Shown: positions 12,701 to 24,700 of the stretch, piece by piece
Layout: each line of letters starts with the position of its first letter
Position numbering within the stretch: position 1 is the first letter of the stretch
NCBI GenBank assembly: GCA_032173965.1
Contig: CM063290.1
Coordinates: 4,725,501-4,789,500 of the forward strand
Reading direction: 5' to 3'
Origin: Sitta carolinensis
Taxonomy: Eukaryota; Chordata; Aves; Passeriformes; Sittidae
Length of the DNA: 64,000 bases
Made by a program: the position numbers and the translations under genes
Notes under the pieces: generated by a model
What the model saw: only the letters and a program-made list of their open reading frames with translations
Database searches by the model: none
Told to the model about the DNA's origin: nothing

Positions 12701-15700
12701 GCCTCTCCTTGCGTTATCTCTGACCTCTCCTCCTCCTTGAGTTGCTCTGCTAAGGTAAGGTTACACTGGTAATAATAAATTTATAAATAAATAAATTTTA
12801 AAAATAAGGAATAATTGAAATTACAGTGTTAAATCTCATGGTTTTTTCAGCTACTTAAAAGTACTGTTCCAAGGGATTAAATTAAGTTATCAGTCCCTGA
12901 GCAGGGTTAGCAATTTTCACACAATGAACTTTTATTTGTATGACTACAGCTATTTTTTATCTCTGGTATATGGAGATTAATGAAAAGATGATCTGAATTT
13001 AAAACAAATTTATATTGCTTCAGAGTCTAAATTGCTAAGTGGCACTGCCAAAATTTTATTAGTTTAATGTTCAGGCTGTTTTCTCCCTAATTGCTAATTA
13101 AGAAAGAAAAATGGTTCCATGTAGGCAATAAACAGCAATACAATAGAATTTGTAACAAAAGAATTTCTATTGTAAGTACTGTTCTAATAAAGACTAAAAT
13201 TTGATCACAGAGTTGTAAAATTAGATATGACATAAACTGGCTGTATTACTTTGTATTCAGGGTCACAATCCTACAGGTCTTGTAAATGATGAGTTTATAA
13301 TTCAAATTTTATCATGTACCCAAGAAAAGGGAACTTGTTGTAGCAAGGGTACAAATACATACCCTAGAAGTTATTTAAAGTGATGAGCACACATTGGTTG
13401 CTCACAGATCATTCATATAAAGTTGAAGAGTTTGTGGATTGGGCACCCAGCTGTGGAAATGCATCATCTCTGGGCAGTCTCATGTTCCTGGTTTCTCCTC
13501 AAATGTTTGTTCAACCAAGACCCAAAAAAGCTGAAAAGGGAACGTTGAGCAACTCAAGACAGAATGTGCCATTTAAATTCTTCACCAAAGTCTTAGTTCA
13601 GTCTCTTTTTTAGCAGGTTCTTGATTGTCTACAGCTTCCTTGAGGGAAATGTCTTCCTCAAGGCTTAGAAATGGAGATTGGAATGATATATTTTTTTTCA
13701 TATTCTTATTTCACTGTTTTGTAAAAAGTACCATATTAAATTACGTAGTTTTAGTCAAGGATTCCTCCTGTCTCTGGTCCAAATGAAACAGCCAAAGCCA
13801 CAAGCATTAACTGTTCTAAATATTGTTGTAAGACTAATTTCATACCAAAAAAAAAAAACCCACTAGAAGAGCACAGACCAGTGGATGGCTGGTCACATGT
13901 CATAATGTAGGAAAGCTCTTCTGTTGAATAAAATCAGAGAAAGAAACCCCAAATCCTACATCTCATTCCTATAAGGAAGACAAGTGACTGCAGTTGGATT
14001 GCAAATGCACCTCATCAGTAGTTTGAAGTATTATTTTGCTAATCAAAAATAGGTTTGTCAAAGTGTTTTGATCATTAACTTTTTCACTGATATTTCTTCT
14101 TCGAGCATATCTTGACACCTGTCTATGATGAGGGAATGTCTGCCCTGATAAACAAATCGTTAAGGAACAGGAATTTCAGGCTGTGTGCTAAATGTTGGTG
14201 CATTTTCTGCCCTCTCTGGCTGAATCAGAAGAATGTTTCAGAACATCACTGATGTTGTTCTCTACATTTCTCCACTGATGAGTCTTCTTTTCGTGTCAGT
14301 TTTGTTTAACACAACTTACTCGTCTCCCTCTCGAGTGTTTATTCCCTGCTGTGTATAAAACAGTGAACATATTTTTCCTAGACTAAACAAGCCAAGTACT
14401 TACTGAGTTTGAGGCTCTGAATTCCCTTGCCAAAGTTCCAGCAGAATTTGAAGCAAATCAGCAGAGGGTTTATATGTTTCAGTTGAGTTGGAATTCCACT
14501 CCAACTGTATTCTGTTTTGGTTGTGGGAAACCAAAATTGAAAGCAAATCTTGGTTATTATGAATGCAGAAGTCCAAAATTGGAAATTTAAATTGTTTTGG
14601 TCTGGGGTGATTGTGAAGCCTGTCCATGTGGGTCCACCAAGTTGGAGCTCTTAGCTTGGGTCGGGCACTGCTCTGCTTCCAGCTTCTCTGTGGGAATGGC
14701 CATAAGAGGAGCAGCCCAAGAACACAAGGAGGAATTCCAGGGTCTCTGCAGAGGTAGGCTCCCAGCTGACAAGTTGGATGCTTTGTGTCTGAGCAGCAGG
14801 TTCAACCAGCAGGCCATGAGCAGGATTTCCATCCCAAGGTGCATTTAAGGCAGGAGGAGGTGGAAGGTGCCTGTGTCACTCTGGGCTGGCTCAGAGAGAG
14901 CCGGCTCAGGCAGAGCCAGCTCAGGCACAGCCCAGCTCAGAGAGAGCCCAGCTCAGGCACAGCCCAGCTCAGAGAGAGCCCAGCTCAGAGAGAGCCCGGC
15001 TCAGGCACAGCCCAGCTCAGAGAGAGCCCGGCTCAGGCAGAGCCCAGCTCAGAGAGAGCCCAGCTCAGAGAGAGCCCAGCTCAGAGAGAGCCCGGCTCAG
15101 GCACAGCCCAGCTCAGAGAGAGCCCGGCTCAGGCAAGCTCAGCTCAGAGAGAGCCCGGCTCAGAGAGAGCCCGGCTCAGGCAGAGCCCAGCTCAGAGAGA
15201 GCCCGGCTCAGAGAGAGCCCGGCTCAGGCAGAGCCCAGCTCAGGCACAGCCCAGCTCAGAGAGAGCCCGGCTCAGGCACAGCCCGGCTCAGGCACAGCCC
15301 AGCTCAGAGAGAGCCCGGCTCAGGCAGAGCCCAGCTCAGAGAGAGCCCGGCTCAGGCAGAGCCCAGCTCAGAGAGAGCCGGCTCAGGCACAGCCGGCTCA
15401 GAGAGAGCCCGGCTCGGGCAGAGCCCAGCTCAGAGAGAGCCCGGCTCAGGCACAGCCTGGCTCAGAGAGAGCCCGGCTCAGGCAGAGCCCAGCTCAGAGA
15501 GAGCCCGGCTCAGGCACAGCCCGGCTCAGGCAGAGCCCAGCTCAGAGAGAGCCTGGCTCAGGCAGAGCCCAGCTCAGAGAGAGCCCGGCTCAGGCAGAGC
15601 CCGGCTCAGAGAGAGCCCGGCTCAGGCACAGCCTGGCTCAGAGAGAGCCCGGCTCAGGCACAGCCCAGCTCAGAGAGAGCCCGGCTCAGAGAGAGCCCGG

Positions 15701-18700
15701 CTCAGGCAGAGCCCAGCTCAGAGAGAGCCCGGCTCAGGCACAGCCCGGCTCAGGCACAGCCCGGCTCAGGCACAGCCCAGCTCAGAGAGAGCCTGGCTCA
15801 GGCAGAGCCCAGCTCAGAGAGAGCCCGGCTCAGGCAGAGCCCAGCTCAGAGAGAGCCCGGCTCAGGCACAGCCCGGCTCAGAGAGAGCCCGGCTCAGGCA
15901 GAGCCCAGCTCAGAGAGAGCCCGGCTCAGGGACAGCCTGGCTCAGAGAGAGCCCAGCTCAGGCACAGCCTGGCTCAGGCAGAGCCCGGCTCAGGCAGAGC
16001 CCAGCTCAGAGAGAGCCCGGCTCAGGCAGAGCCCAGCTCAGAGAGAGCCCGGCTCAGGCAGAGCCCAGCTCAGAGAGAGCCCGGCTCAGGCAGAGCCCAG
16101 CTCAGAGAGAGCCCGGCTCAGGCAGAGCCCAGCTCAGAGAGAGCCCGGCTCAGGCAGAGCCCAGCTCAGAGAGAGCCTGGCTCAGGGACAGCCGGCTCAG
16201 AGAGAGCCCGGCTCAGAGAGAGCCCGGCTCAGGCACAGCCCGGCTCAGAGAGAGCCCGGCTCAGGCACAGCCTGGCTCAGAGAGAGCCTGGCTCAGGCAC
16301 AGCCTGGCTCAGAGAGAGCCCGGCTCAGGCACAGCCCGGCTCAGAGAGAGCCCAGCTCAGGCACAGCCCGGCTCAGAGAGAGCCCAGCTCAGGCACAGCC
16401 CAGCTCTGCTGCTGCAGAAAGCAGATGCCTCCCCAAAGCGCTGTGTAAACATCCTGGCTGGTGAGCAGCTGCAGAAATATGTCTGAGTTCTGCAGTCTCT
16501 CTGCTTTATTGACTTAGCCACGAAGCTCTGGAAACTCAGATTATAGGGTAATATACTTGGCCTGGTTTTCTGTGAACTGATGTAACTAGGAGTGAGTTAA
16601 TAAATATTCCACAATAAATAAGTATTCAACAGTCACAGAAACACCAATTTTCTATTACACTCTGTTCCCAAGCTTCACTTAACACATTCCATAGATAATT
16701 GTGTTCTGCTGTTGAGATACTTCAGTGCAAAACAACTTCCAATTTTTTAGAATATTTCTTCTCCTCTGAAGTTACACAGTGTACAGAAATATATAGTAAC
16801 ATTATTAAATTTTAATAGCAACACTTAATTTGGTTTAGGAATAAAAGTTCTATAAATATATTGGATTTTTAAACTATCAAATGAAAGATCATCCAAGATA
16901 GAGAGAAAAATCCATGTGGATGTTCAAATTAGCAAAGTTTAAGCATGCTGTAAAACAAAATATATTTCAGATTGTAAAGCTAAATCTTCTTGCAGGAGTC
17001 TTGAGTGGGGATTTGTATGTGGGGCAGTGTGTGATTGCTGTTCATCACGTCCAGGCTGCTGCTGATGGTGGAGGATGCTGCTTCTCCTCCCATTTGGAGT
17101 TCCATGGCATTTTATCTCCCACAGGTTTCCACAAGCACAAGCATTGCAACTGGTGGCATTCCTCTTATGGGAACAAGGGAATCAAAATTTCTCATGTCAG
17201 ACTCTAAAATTAATTCAAAAGTTGATTTTTTCCAGTTTGTTGGAATACTATACAAATCTAAAAATACTAATCTGAAAATAACATCCTGTTTAGTGTGTTT
17301 ATTTCCCTGGGTCAAGAATCTTTTAAGAGAGAATGGTCTGTAAAAGATCATTTTGTGGTTTCTAAATTTGCCTCGTCTGATTTATGTTTTTTCTTTCTAA
17401 ATGTTTAAAAGTTGAAGTGGGAAAATGTGAGAATGAATACAAATATTATTGATCCAGTCTTCAGAATTAGGCACTGTTCTTAAATAGAGTCTTTACATTT
17501 TCAAAAAACTTGTAGTCAAATTGTGATTGTCAGATTGTTAAACCATCTTTCTTTCCAAGAGGATGTTTGGGGTATTTTCACTTAGAAACCATTAGTGGAA
17601 AAGTTGAAAGGAATTCAGGAAGTGCTTTTACTGCAAATATTTCTACTTGTCTATACTATACTTTTACATGACAATAAAGAGTTGATTTTTCCCAGTGCCA
17701 GTTCTGTAAACAGCAATTGGTTTCCATTAATTGTGGAGGTTCTCTTGCCCACCCTGGCTGTGCCACCCAGCAGGAAAATTCACTGTCACACCCTGGGGCA
17801 GGGACATTAAAAAGCTGGAGCAGAGATGGTGCAGTACCAGGTGCTGTCCCACCAGCATCTGCTCTCCCCTCTTCCCCATATGATCCTTTCTCCATTTTCT
17901 GTGTCCCTTCTTCCTTCTTCCCTTCCCTTTGGACTTCCCAAGACCTGATCCCCATTGAGCAGACACTGCTGGGCTCCAGAGGGAGGTGACACCTGGGTTT
18001 GGGTTGCACTGCCATGTGCACAGGAAACACAAAATTAGTTGTTTGTGTGTGTCTGATGGAGCTCAGGCCCTGGGAATGATAGTGGCAATTTGCAGAGCTT
18101 TATGGTGATGCAATCAGCAGAAAAGAGTGGCCACATCAGCCATGTTAGAGTTGAATAAATCAATTCCTGCTTTCTCAGTGTCATCACTCATTAGTAAAGA
18201 TGCCTGTCTCTATTTTAAGGCTTAAACCTTTCCATCAGTCTTAGTGTGCTCCAGAGTCAGAAGGGGAGTGTGTGTGTGTGCATATTTGTGTGTGTTAGAG
18301 GGGGGAGCAAGAACTCTGTGCAGCAGAAGAAAGCAAAAAGCAAAAAAAAATTAACATAGAGACACATTTTTGCCTTCTGCAAATAGCTGGCAAAGGCAAG
18401 ACAAGGGAGCAGAGGTTTCTGTGCATGCATGTATCTAAAAAGTGTGATATTGGAGAGGGATTCAGTTCACTGCTTGTTTTCAGGTGTGCTAGCTGCCAGT
18501 TGGAAACCAGCTGAAGTTACAATGCTCGAGGAGAGGAGAGGCTTTGTTGTTACTGGGGCTTTAAGAAATACCAAACAAAAGGCTATCTACTCTAGAGCAT
18601 GCTGCTGTAATCAACCTACAAAAGCAATAGTAGCATTTTGTAATGTAGCTGTAACTGTTTATGTGCACATGATAATGGATAACTTGCTAGAATCCAGTGA

Positions 18701-21700
18701 CAATATAGACAAGCTTTGGGGTTTTTTAATTGGAAATACGATTAAATATTGATGTAATGACTCTTCAGTCTAAAGCAAACCAGTAACATAATATGAAGTA
18801 AGATCAATGTTTTATTAATTACACTTCTTCAGGTGCCTTTTGAACAAAAAAGCCTTTTGTTCTTCCTGTGTCAAATGCTTGCAAGCAGCATTTGAAGAGG
18901 AGACTCCCACTGGATCTTTGTGCCATCCACCCTTAGGGAGGAGGAGGAATGCAGTGTTATAAGGTGGTCAGGATGCATTTCCTGAAGCCAGAAGGAAGGT
19001 TAAAGGGAAAATGCAGCTCCACACCAAGCAGTACATTACCCTGTTGATGGCTGGATCAATAAAGAAAGTTTTAAGCACACATTTCCATATGAATGTATAC
19101 ACACGGCATTCTCAGTGTGCAGTGGCTTTGGCTGACTAATCAATACATCAGACTTCATTATTTTACAGTATGTTTATTAACAATGTAACCTTTTATGTTC
19201 TTGAAATGTAGAAAATACAGTTTGGGGAGTCTGGAAAAACTCTGGAGAGTTTTTTTCTCTATCCCTTTAACATACTCTTTTACTGATTGTAGAGCTGAAA
19301 ATTTGCTGTTAAAACCAAAGTAATTTTTCATACATTGTTTGTGTGAACTTGCATCACTTTATATTCTTCAGTCAAAATAAGTAGCTTTGCCAAGCAAAGA
19401 CAGTTCTTGTCAAGAGTCTTTACCCATGAGAAAATACAAGGCAGCTGTGCACAGGATTTCCAAAGTAAATGGCATCTCTCCAGCTAACTAAACCAGGCTG
19501 AACTATCTTAAACTTAATTACTTTTCTCCATCCTGATTTTTAGTATTTAGTCTTTGATTTAACAAACTTTGAAAACCTTTCAGGCTCCTCTGTACCAATA
19601 TTTCTATTTACACAGTTCTCAAAACTGTTTGGAAATGCAAATTTCCCACTTTTGTTTCAGTGCTGTTGATGTTACAGACTGCTACTCCTCGCTCAATTCA
19701 GCATTAGACAGAGGTGCAGACATGTAAGAGAAAATTAACAAAGCAGAAGGCAGTCATTATCTTAAGACAGAAATGGAATTTAGAATACCTGCTCAGTCTT
19801 GAGAACATTTCCAAAGTCAAGTTGCTGTGACCAGGCAGGTGGCCTGCTTTTCTTCTTGATGTCCTCAAATGGCTCGAGAGCTTTTGTGCATCTTGTGAGG
19901 GTGACTTGGGTCCAGCATTTATTTGATCTAATGAGTAGTTCAGTGGCAGTTCACATTTCTGCAGTTTGTGGCAGTGTAGGAGGTTTGTGGATTTAACCTT
20001 CTCCATTAGTTCCTCCCAGCAGTTTCCTGTGCTTTAGTAGCGTGCTTTGTGGGACACTGAGAGAGAACTGCTCTGGGTCTTCAGGGTGTTTGCCAACGTG
20101 GGGATGGGTTTCATGGCAGTGACACCAGTGATTTCACCTAAATTAGTCCATGATCTTTGTTAGACAACCAGAACATGCTGTTGCTTTTTATTTACTCATG
20201 TTTGGGCGCTTCACATTGTCCAGGCTGTGCTTGTCCTCTGCTGCCGCCCCTTGTCCCTGTGGCTGAAGGGGCTGTCACCAGGTGCTGGGACCCAAACCTT
20301 CTCCTCTGCCTTGCTGCATTCCTGACACATTCCCTGCAGCTCTTACAGCCTAAGCAGGATGGCCCTTGTTGTGTTAGCAGAACCTTCCAGTTTGCCATGG
20401 AGAGCCCTGGGAGCTGGGGTGGGGCTGTGGCAGGGATGGAGCAGTCAGCCCCACAAGGCTCCCTTGTCCCTTGGGATGTGTTTGTATCAAGAACTTCGTG
20501 ATAACATTCATCTTCTTGCTGTTCATTTTAGGATCAGGATCCAGGCTGTCAATGAAATTGGAGCTGGACCTTTTAGCCACTTTATTAAAGCAAAAACCAG
20601 GCCATTACCACCCTTACCTCCACGGCTGGAGTGTGCTGCAGCAGGGCCTCAGAGCCTGAAGCTGAAGTGGGGAGACAGCAGCTCCAAACTTCACTCTGCT
20701 GATGACATGGTCTATATCTTGCAGATAGAGGACAGAAATAAAAGGTAAGAGAGATGAATCTTTTCCTTGTGCTAATGAAAAAGATTTCTGGTTCATCACA
20801 ACGCAGTCATGAGTGAAAGAAAAAATGTTTTTTCTTGATTGCTTTGTGCCTACCAATATGTACAAAATACTGTTTTAATAGGCATTCCGTGCCTGTGGTC
20901 TGAGCAAGTGAAGCTGTAAGTGATACAGAATCATGGAATCATTAAGGTTGGAAAAAAACTCTGGATTGTTGAGTCCAACCATTAACATGACACTGCCAGG
21001 TCTAACAGAAATCAATCCTGTACTGGTGAAATGTCAGAAAAACCCTTGGCTCTCTGGTAGTAAATTTAAAATCAGGTTTCATGGCCACAGTGCTTTATGT
21101 TCTGGAGTATAGGAAACAAAGATACTGCACCCAGCTTGCTGTGTGTATTAATAAAGCCAAGGGTTACAAATCAGAGGTTTAGGTAAGATAAACCTGAGCA
21201 GAACAATGTTTTTTTGGCAACATGGTGGTCTTGATTTTATAGCTGTAATGTTTTGTGTAAATTAAACACTGCTAAGCAAAAATGATCTTCCCATGTGAAC
21301 TTTGTATGGGAAAATTTGCTAATGTAGCTCCAAAGCTGTGATGAGATATAGTCAATTAAAAAAGGGAAGGAAAGACAATACGCAAGTAATGCTAACAGTC
21401 AGAGCTCTTCAATGAATAAATATCATAGATGGTTCATAATTTACTAAGAAACACTCTCAACTACTTCAATTAGCTAAAATAAGTGACTTATCGAGTAGAT
21501 AATCCTTAGAGACCTTCAGCACAGATCACAATTTGATGTAAATTAGCACAATTCCTTTAATTTAAATAGAGCTGTGCTGAGTTTATGCCAGCTGAAGATC
21601 TGGCCCAAAAGCTCTAATTTTAAGTAATAAACCCACCATGAATAATGCCTTAATACCTGCCAGTACCTCAACTGCACTGATGCAGAGAGGGTACACGCTC

Positions 21701-24700
21701 CCCTGTATTAATCCTGGGAGGTGTCCAATGAATATAAATACCCATTTGAAAGTCTGACTGGTAAAACCACTTCCCTCAGAGTGCAGTGATGCTTGGCAGG
21801 AGCCCATCACCTGCAGCACCCTGGGATTCAGTCAGCTCTAAAGACCCATCCAGCAGGCTGCTTTGCTTTGCTTTCATGTAGCACTGCAGGTAGGATGTGA
21901 AGAACTGTAAATTGTTTTCAGCCTGTCTTTATACTGGGGAAAATAGTAAGTTTCCTTGTAAGAATAAAGTGTTACCTCACAGCAGGCAAGGAAGGGTTTT
22001 TTTCTCCTCTGCTTTGGCACAAAGCTTTAGCATGATCCTTTGCTTTTGGCCAAGCTTTTCCCACTGCAAATGGGCTCTTACGAGCTTTTAATTGGGAGCC
22101 ATTTGAACTTGATACTCTGCTGGATCTTTTTAGCTGTGAATTTGACTCAAATTCCACGTGAGCTCCCAGTACTTGATTCAGGGGAAGAGGTTGTGGTTTA
22201 AAACATGTATAACTGAAAAGTGACCTCTGTCCTATCCTTGGTCTTTCAGGGAACGTTGTTACTCTATTCCATGAGAGGTCTGCAATTACTGATAACAGCT
22301 TGAAATTGAAATCCCTCAATTCACTATTACAGTTGTCCTTTCTTTGGTTTAAAATAGAAGTTACCTTTAAAATGCTGTTGAAGCATTTTCACAAGCAGAA
22401 ATATAAAGATGATCGAGTTCTTTTCGGAACAGGAAATAATCAGTAAGTCCCATCCTGACCCAATAGCTTTAATGGCCTTTTGGTAAAGACTTAGCTCTGG
22501 TTTTATGTAATGATAGTCAGCCAGTGCTCTCCAGTGTGTCCTGGTCATTAAGGATTGTTTTCAACTTTTCCTTTCTGTAATGAGGTGTAAGAGGGCAGTT
22601 GTTGGAGACCAAATGTTTCATTGATTGCAAGACCTGTGAAGCAAAATACTTGGAAATCTTCTGGCACTGATTAGTGTAAGGGCTTGAAGAGGTGTGCACA
22701 TCAGAGATGTACCTGCGTTAGCTCCCATTAGCTCTTCAGGGGGTGACATTTAGGAAGATGAAATTAGCATCACTTGTCCTTTCAATTATGGGTAGCACTG
22801 AGTGGAAATGAAGAAAAATCTGTTTCTGGAAAGCTCAGTACATAGAAACGTTAGTTGAGTGTAAGTGACCTTTATATAAGGAGGACTATGAAATTCCTTT
22901 CTTTTTTAAATAAACTACCAGTTGTGACTTCATTTTCTAATTGTGGTAATGCCAAGAAATTTATGTTAATCAAGTTGCACTACTTTCCAGAACACTATGG
23001 ATTTATTTCCTCTGTGGAACAAACGAACCTAATTAATGGTTTTTATTTTTTTCCTGCTGTACTGGTAATTAATCTTTAGTTGTTCCCACAACTAATTACA
23101 CCTCTTAGTGTCTTAAAATGTTCACAATATCCAGTCTGAAAGGGAGAATTAGCAAGTAAATTAGTAGTGGGTCATTTATCAGTTGCTTGAATTTATTTTA
23201 GATCACTGTATGTTGCATTTGAGGTAAATTGTGTGATTTCTCTGTGTGTACAGAATCACAATCAATATATACACATGTAATTACGTTTTAAGGGAGAGTC
23301 ATTGGTAAGGTTGACTAAGAAACATCCTAACCATATTCTTTAAAAATATAATATAAGGATCATTGACAATTGTCCCACACTTTTATTGTCTTCAGTTGGT
23401 GGCAGCAGGGAGTGGTTGAACATGAGCCTCAACATGAGTGTTTGCTCTTCTTTATCTTGAAGGCAGAACAGAAACACATTGAGTTGCTGAATGTGCTGCC
23501 CTTGCCTGATGACTTTTGCATAATCATTCCCTGGTTACTGCAAGTTTTAAGCAGTCTAATTAAAAATTGTTTACACTCCTGATTTGATCAAGACAATTTA
23601 CACCCATTTTAACAGCAATTACTGTTATGTATCAGTCCTACCGCCTTGTGAAATTCTATTAAAATACAAAATCAGATAAGTTAATGTATCCTTGCAAAAA
23701 CCTGCAGGAAAAAAATAATTTTCATATTGAGTAAAACAGTGATAAAAGGAAATTAAGCATGACCACCAAGGCAGATGGCATGCTACAGTTTCCACTGCAA
23801 GCCTGGCTAGATGGAAACTTAATGTTCAGGAAAGTTTTCAAGTTAACCTGTGTTCATATTGCTGAATTGTGTAGGTGAGTATTGCTATTTATAACAGTGA
23901 TATTTATATTAGCTGAATTCTGATCGGGTACTTGGGGCTTTGCAAATGAAAATGAAGGAAAACTGTTCCCAAGTGTAAGGGAATTAACTTGTAAATGCAT
24001 TTCATCTTTCTTCCTGCAAGCAGGAGTAAACCATCATTCATAGTAGGTGTGAGTTAACTGTATGTGTGTTGTTACTGAGACAAAGTGAAGCCTGAGAAAA
24101 CCACATTAAATGTGTGAGATGAGGTGTTTCAGCTGTTAGGGAGCTGTCAAGACACAGAGTAAGGTGCTACTCCATAAGTATATTCAAAAAAAATCCCTGC
24201 TTCGGTAAGAAATAAAATTTTCTCCTTTATTTTGATCTGTGCACATCTGCAGGTACTTCAGATTTCACGGGTAACTGAATTTTCCAGGCAGCAGATGATA
24301 AATAAGAGCAGCATCTAGACCTAAGATTGTCACTGTAATAAAAACTATTTTCTGCACATCTGTAACAACCTTATAAGAAGGATAACGCCTTGATTAGAGA
24401 AATGACTCTAATAGAGTATAATGGAGGCTCAGCTTAGTGCAGCAGGATCACGTTGGCCAGTTTTCCAAGAACACATTTTTAGGTCTCAGCTTCACTTTGC
24501 TGATGTTGGTGAAGCAGAGGCTGAGCTTGGCTTCCTTCTCCAGCTCTGCCCAGGTTCCTGGGGCTGTCACAGCAGCAGCTTGGACACCAGGAGCTCAGAG
24601 GGTATCTTTTGAAGGCCAATAAACACTGCCACTTGATGCTACACTGGGAAAGTGGCTCTGATGCTACACAGGGAAGATAAACACTTGTAGGGCTATAAGA

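Noticed and set aside
14889..16402. Regular repeat considered as a CRISPR array
   Set aside because: There are no unique spacers, units are 16 bp head to tail, and the genome is vertebrate.
14785..16486. Two overlapping forward ORFs of 559 and 539 codons
   Set aside because: They are translations of the 16-bp minisatellite in two frames; they share no domain, lie inside an intron, and the third frame is open as well.
18270..18300. GT-rich tract as a notable microsatellite
   Set aside because: It is short and interrupted, and ordinary for an intron.
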